A stretch of 64,000 bases of DNA from Periconia sp. R9002 (lineage: Eukaryota; Ascomycota; Dothideomycetes; Pleosporales; Periconiaceae), in contig JAMAHW010000018.1 in assembly GCA_023627715.1 (NCBI GenBank), forward strand, positions 310,001-374,000. Direction: 5' to 3'. The position numbers and the translations under genes are program-made. Below, piece after piece: positions 62,441 through 64,000 of this stretch; within the stretch, counting starts at the first letter, position 1; each line of letters starts with the position of its first letter. The notes under the pieces were generated by a model. The model did not search any database. It saw nothing but the letters and a program-made list of their open reading frames with translations, and was not told the origin of the DNA.

Positions 62441-64000
62441 CTACCTCCCTACCGCTGGCCGCGGCGGAAGAATCTTGTACCACCTCTCCGCCTCGCCCTC
62501 AACGACCCCCTCGTTGATGACAAGCAACTGCCTGGTCCCACAGAACCCACCTGGCCGTGCGACCCTCTCGACGTCCTTGAACCTCCCCTTCAAATCGCCC
62601 GTCGTGGCATTCACATTCATGCCCTTGACCGCGTCGTCAAACTCCCAAATGGTGTCGGTCACCACCTGGCCCGGCTCCTCGGTGCGGCGCTCGTTGAAAC
62701 CAGGGAACCCGACAAAGTAGTTGAGAATGTCGTGGATGACCGAGTACAAGCGCTCGGGGCGACGGACGAGAGAGAGCCAGGAGAGGGTGACGGGGTCGTA
62801 GGCTACGCGGATGAAGGGGTTCATGTAGATGCGGGTGTCGGCGGTGGGGAGGCGGGATTGCAGGTCGGCGTGGATCAAGCAGCACTCGCTCGAATCCCAG
62901 AACGGGTCGAGGTCGTACCTGAAGTGGAGTGGGGTCGTTTCCGTCGATTCCAGGTCCGTCGTGGGAACCGTGGCTAAGCTGCTGTGGTTTTGCTGCGAAG
63001 GAGAAGTATAGGTCGATAGCTGCGGCTGCTGGAACCATTTGGCCTCAAAGGCCGTCATGCCGCCCCAGCAGCTCTTCACACGTACAGCGTCGGTTCCCGA
63101 AAGAACGTCATTTCTGCTCACGGCGTTGCCAGCGCTCGTGAACCAGGGGTAGAAGGGAATGCCGGGTGTGTACCCCTCCATGTCCCGCAGTGCGAAGCGG
63201 TCGTAGAACTTGAAGGCGTTGATGAAGTCGACCGCGCACGCAGCGGCATAGTTGGCGCGGCCCGTGTGGTCCACATTGGTGGAGAGGAGCAGCTGAGCCG
63301 CCTCGACGGGGTCAAAGTTGACATCGTTTACGTACAGAAGGCGGTCGAAGGTGACATTGGAGTGAATCAAGGGTGCCAGAGCCCTGTTCCTGACCTCGGC
63401 CAGGAAGGCGATCCTCTTGATGCGAGTCTCACCGTTGGGCAGGGTCACGCGAGGCAGCTGTTTGAGATCTAGTTCTTCGGCGATAATGGTCTTATTACCT
63501 GCGAATGAAATCAGTTACCCGTTGGTCTCTCACTGACGTTTGACCACATACACGGCAGGTTCCGCTCGAAGCGGGCCAGGGATTGCTTGGTGATGGCATC
63601 GGCATCGTTCTCATATAGGCTCAGGTGCACATTATCAGGGCCCAGGAGATCCACCAGCTCGCTTAAGGATTCACCCCAGGCACCCGATGTTAGTACGCCC
63701 TCCTTCTCATAGATCGAGGCCGCAATGAAGACCTTTTCGTTGTTGATGTTGACCCGGCCCGGCGCATGGCTCCGTTTGGCGCGGTTTCGCAGGTCGGTGT
63801 AGTGTTGCGGGCGGTACGTGTACGAAGGAAAGAAGACGGAGGCGACGAGGACGAGGAAAAGACAGGCGTATGGAAAGGAGAAGATGGTCCAGTAGATGCA
63901 GCGCAGCACCGAGCGCTTCCTTCTCCGCGGTGTGAGGTAGTGTCTGTATATTCGACGGTCGGTGAAGCCCTTGACCAAGGGCAGTTGGCTTCCGAGGCGT
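62441..64000 (-). CDS. CAP59-family (CMT1-like) alpha-1,3-mannosyltransferase, 5' truncated by window edge
   Basis: Exons 63552-64000 (continuing past the window) and 62441-63498 are joined over a 53-bp intron. The N-terminal part is basic, followed by one hydrophobic helix (CIYWTIFSFPYACLFLVLVA), giving a type II Golgi anchor. The luminal domain has VFIAASIYEKEG, LSLYENDADAIT, IKRIAFLAEVRNRAL, LLYVNDVNFDP (the acidic metal or sugar-nucleotide site) and CWGGMTAFEA. These match the cryptococcal mannosyltransferase 1/CAP59 family, which adds alpha-1,3-mannose in capsule or cell-wall glycan synthesis; in ascomycetes the acceptor is not settled. The initiator methionine is outside the window. Confidence 0.92.

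Overview
The window looks like nuclear DNA of a filamentous ascomycete, probably Dothideomycetes. The basis is many 45-115 bp introns with GTRWGT donors and CTAAC-type branch sites, and gene families typical of Pezizomycotina: a highly reducing polyketide synthase, a Snx41-type sorting nexin, Trm732/THADA, a RING-PH-VWA scaffold and a CAP59-type mannosyltransferase. The class assignment is inference.

Layout. 1-7.24 kb: the 3' part of a reducing PKS (KS-AT-DH-degenerate MT-degenerate ER-KR-ACP), cut by the left edge. 7.24-16.9 kb: gene-poor and littered with gene fragments. These are a dynamin GTPase piece, two EF-1alpha pieces, a frame-broken unknown ORF, and an intron-rich minus-strand gene encoding a zinc-knuckle/RGG/polyQ protein whose stop codon lies inside EF-1alpha-derived sequence. 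16.9-19.4 kb: an intronless gene for a 715-aa acidic protein with a GIY-YIG-like core and Cys/His modules, followed at once by two 89-bp copies of a three-hairpin element. 19.4-23.4 kb: no convincing protein gene, but a tRNA-like Pol III-type element near 21 kb with a second copy at 44.2 kb.

23.4-41.7 kb is ordinary housekeeping territory: amidase (+), a large disordered protein (-), Snx41-like sorting nexin (+), a possible small membrane peptide (+) and Trm732 (+). 41.7-50.3 kb is a long spacer holding the second tRNA-like element and one coding-like exon. 50.3-54.1 kb encodes the RING-PH-VWA (Far1/Ste5-like) scaffold. The right end carries three minus-strand genes: a DUF829/TMEM53-type hydrolase, an Mpv17/PMP22 membrane protein and a CAP59-family mannosyltransferase cut by the right edge. 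Spacers among these are rich in microsatellites, G-runs and CCTA/GGTA repeats. One 23-bp inverted repeat near 61.8 kb forms an almost perfect hairpin.

The genes do not form one pathway. The strongest candidates for something undescribed are the GIY-YIG-like gene with its structured repeats, the paired tRNA-like elements with a compensated 5' hairpin, and the chimeric zinc-knuckle/EF-1alpha locus. All coordinates and exon joins come from reading the sequence; no database search was run.
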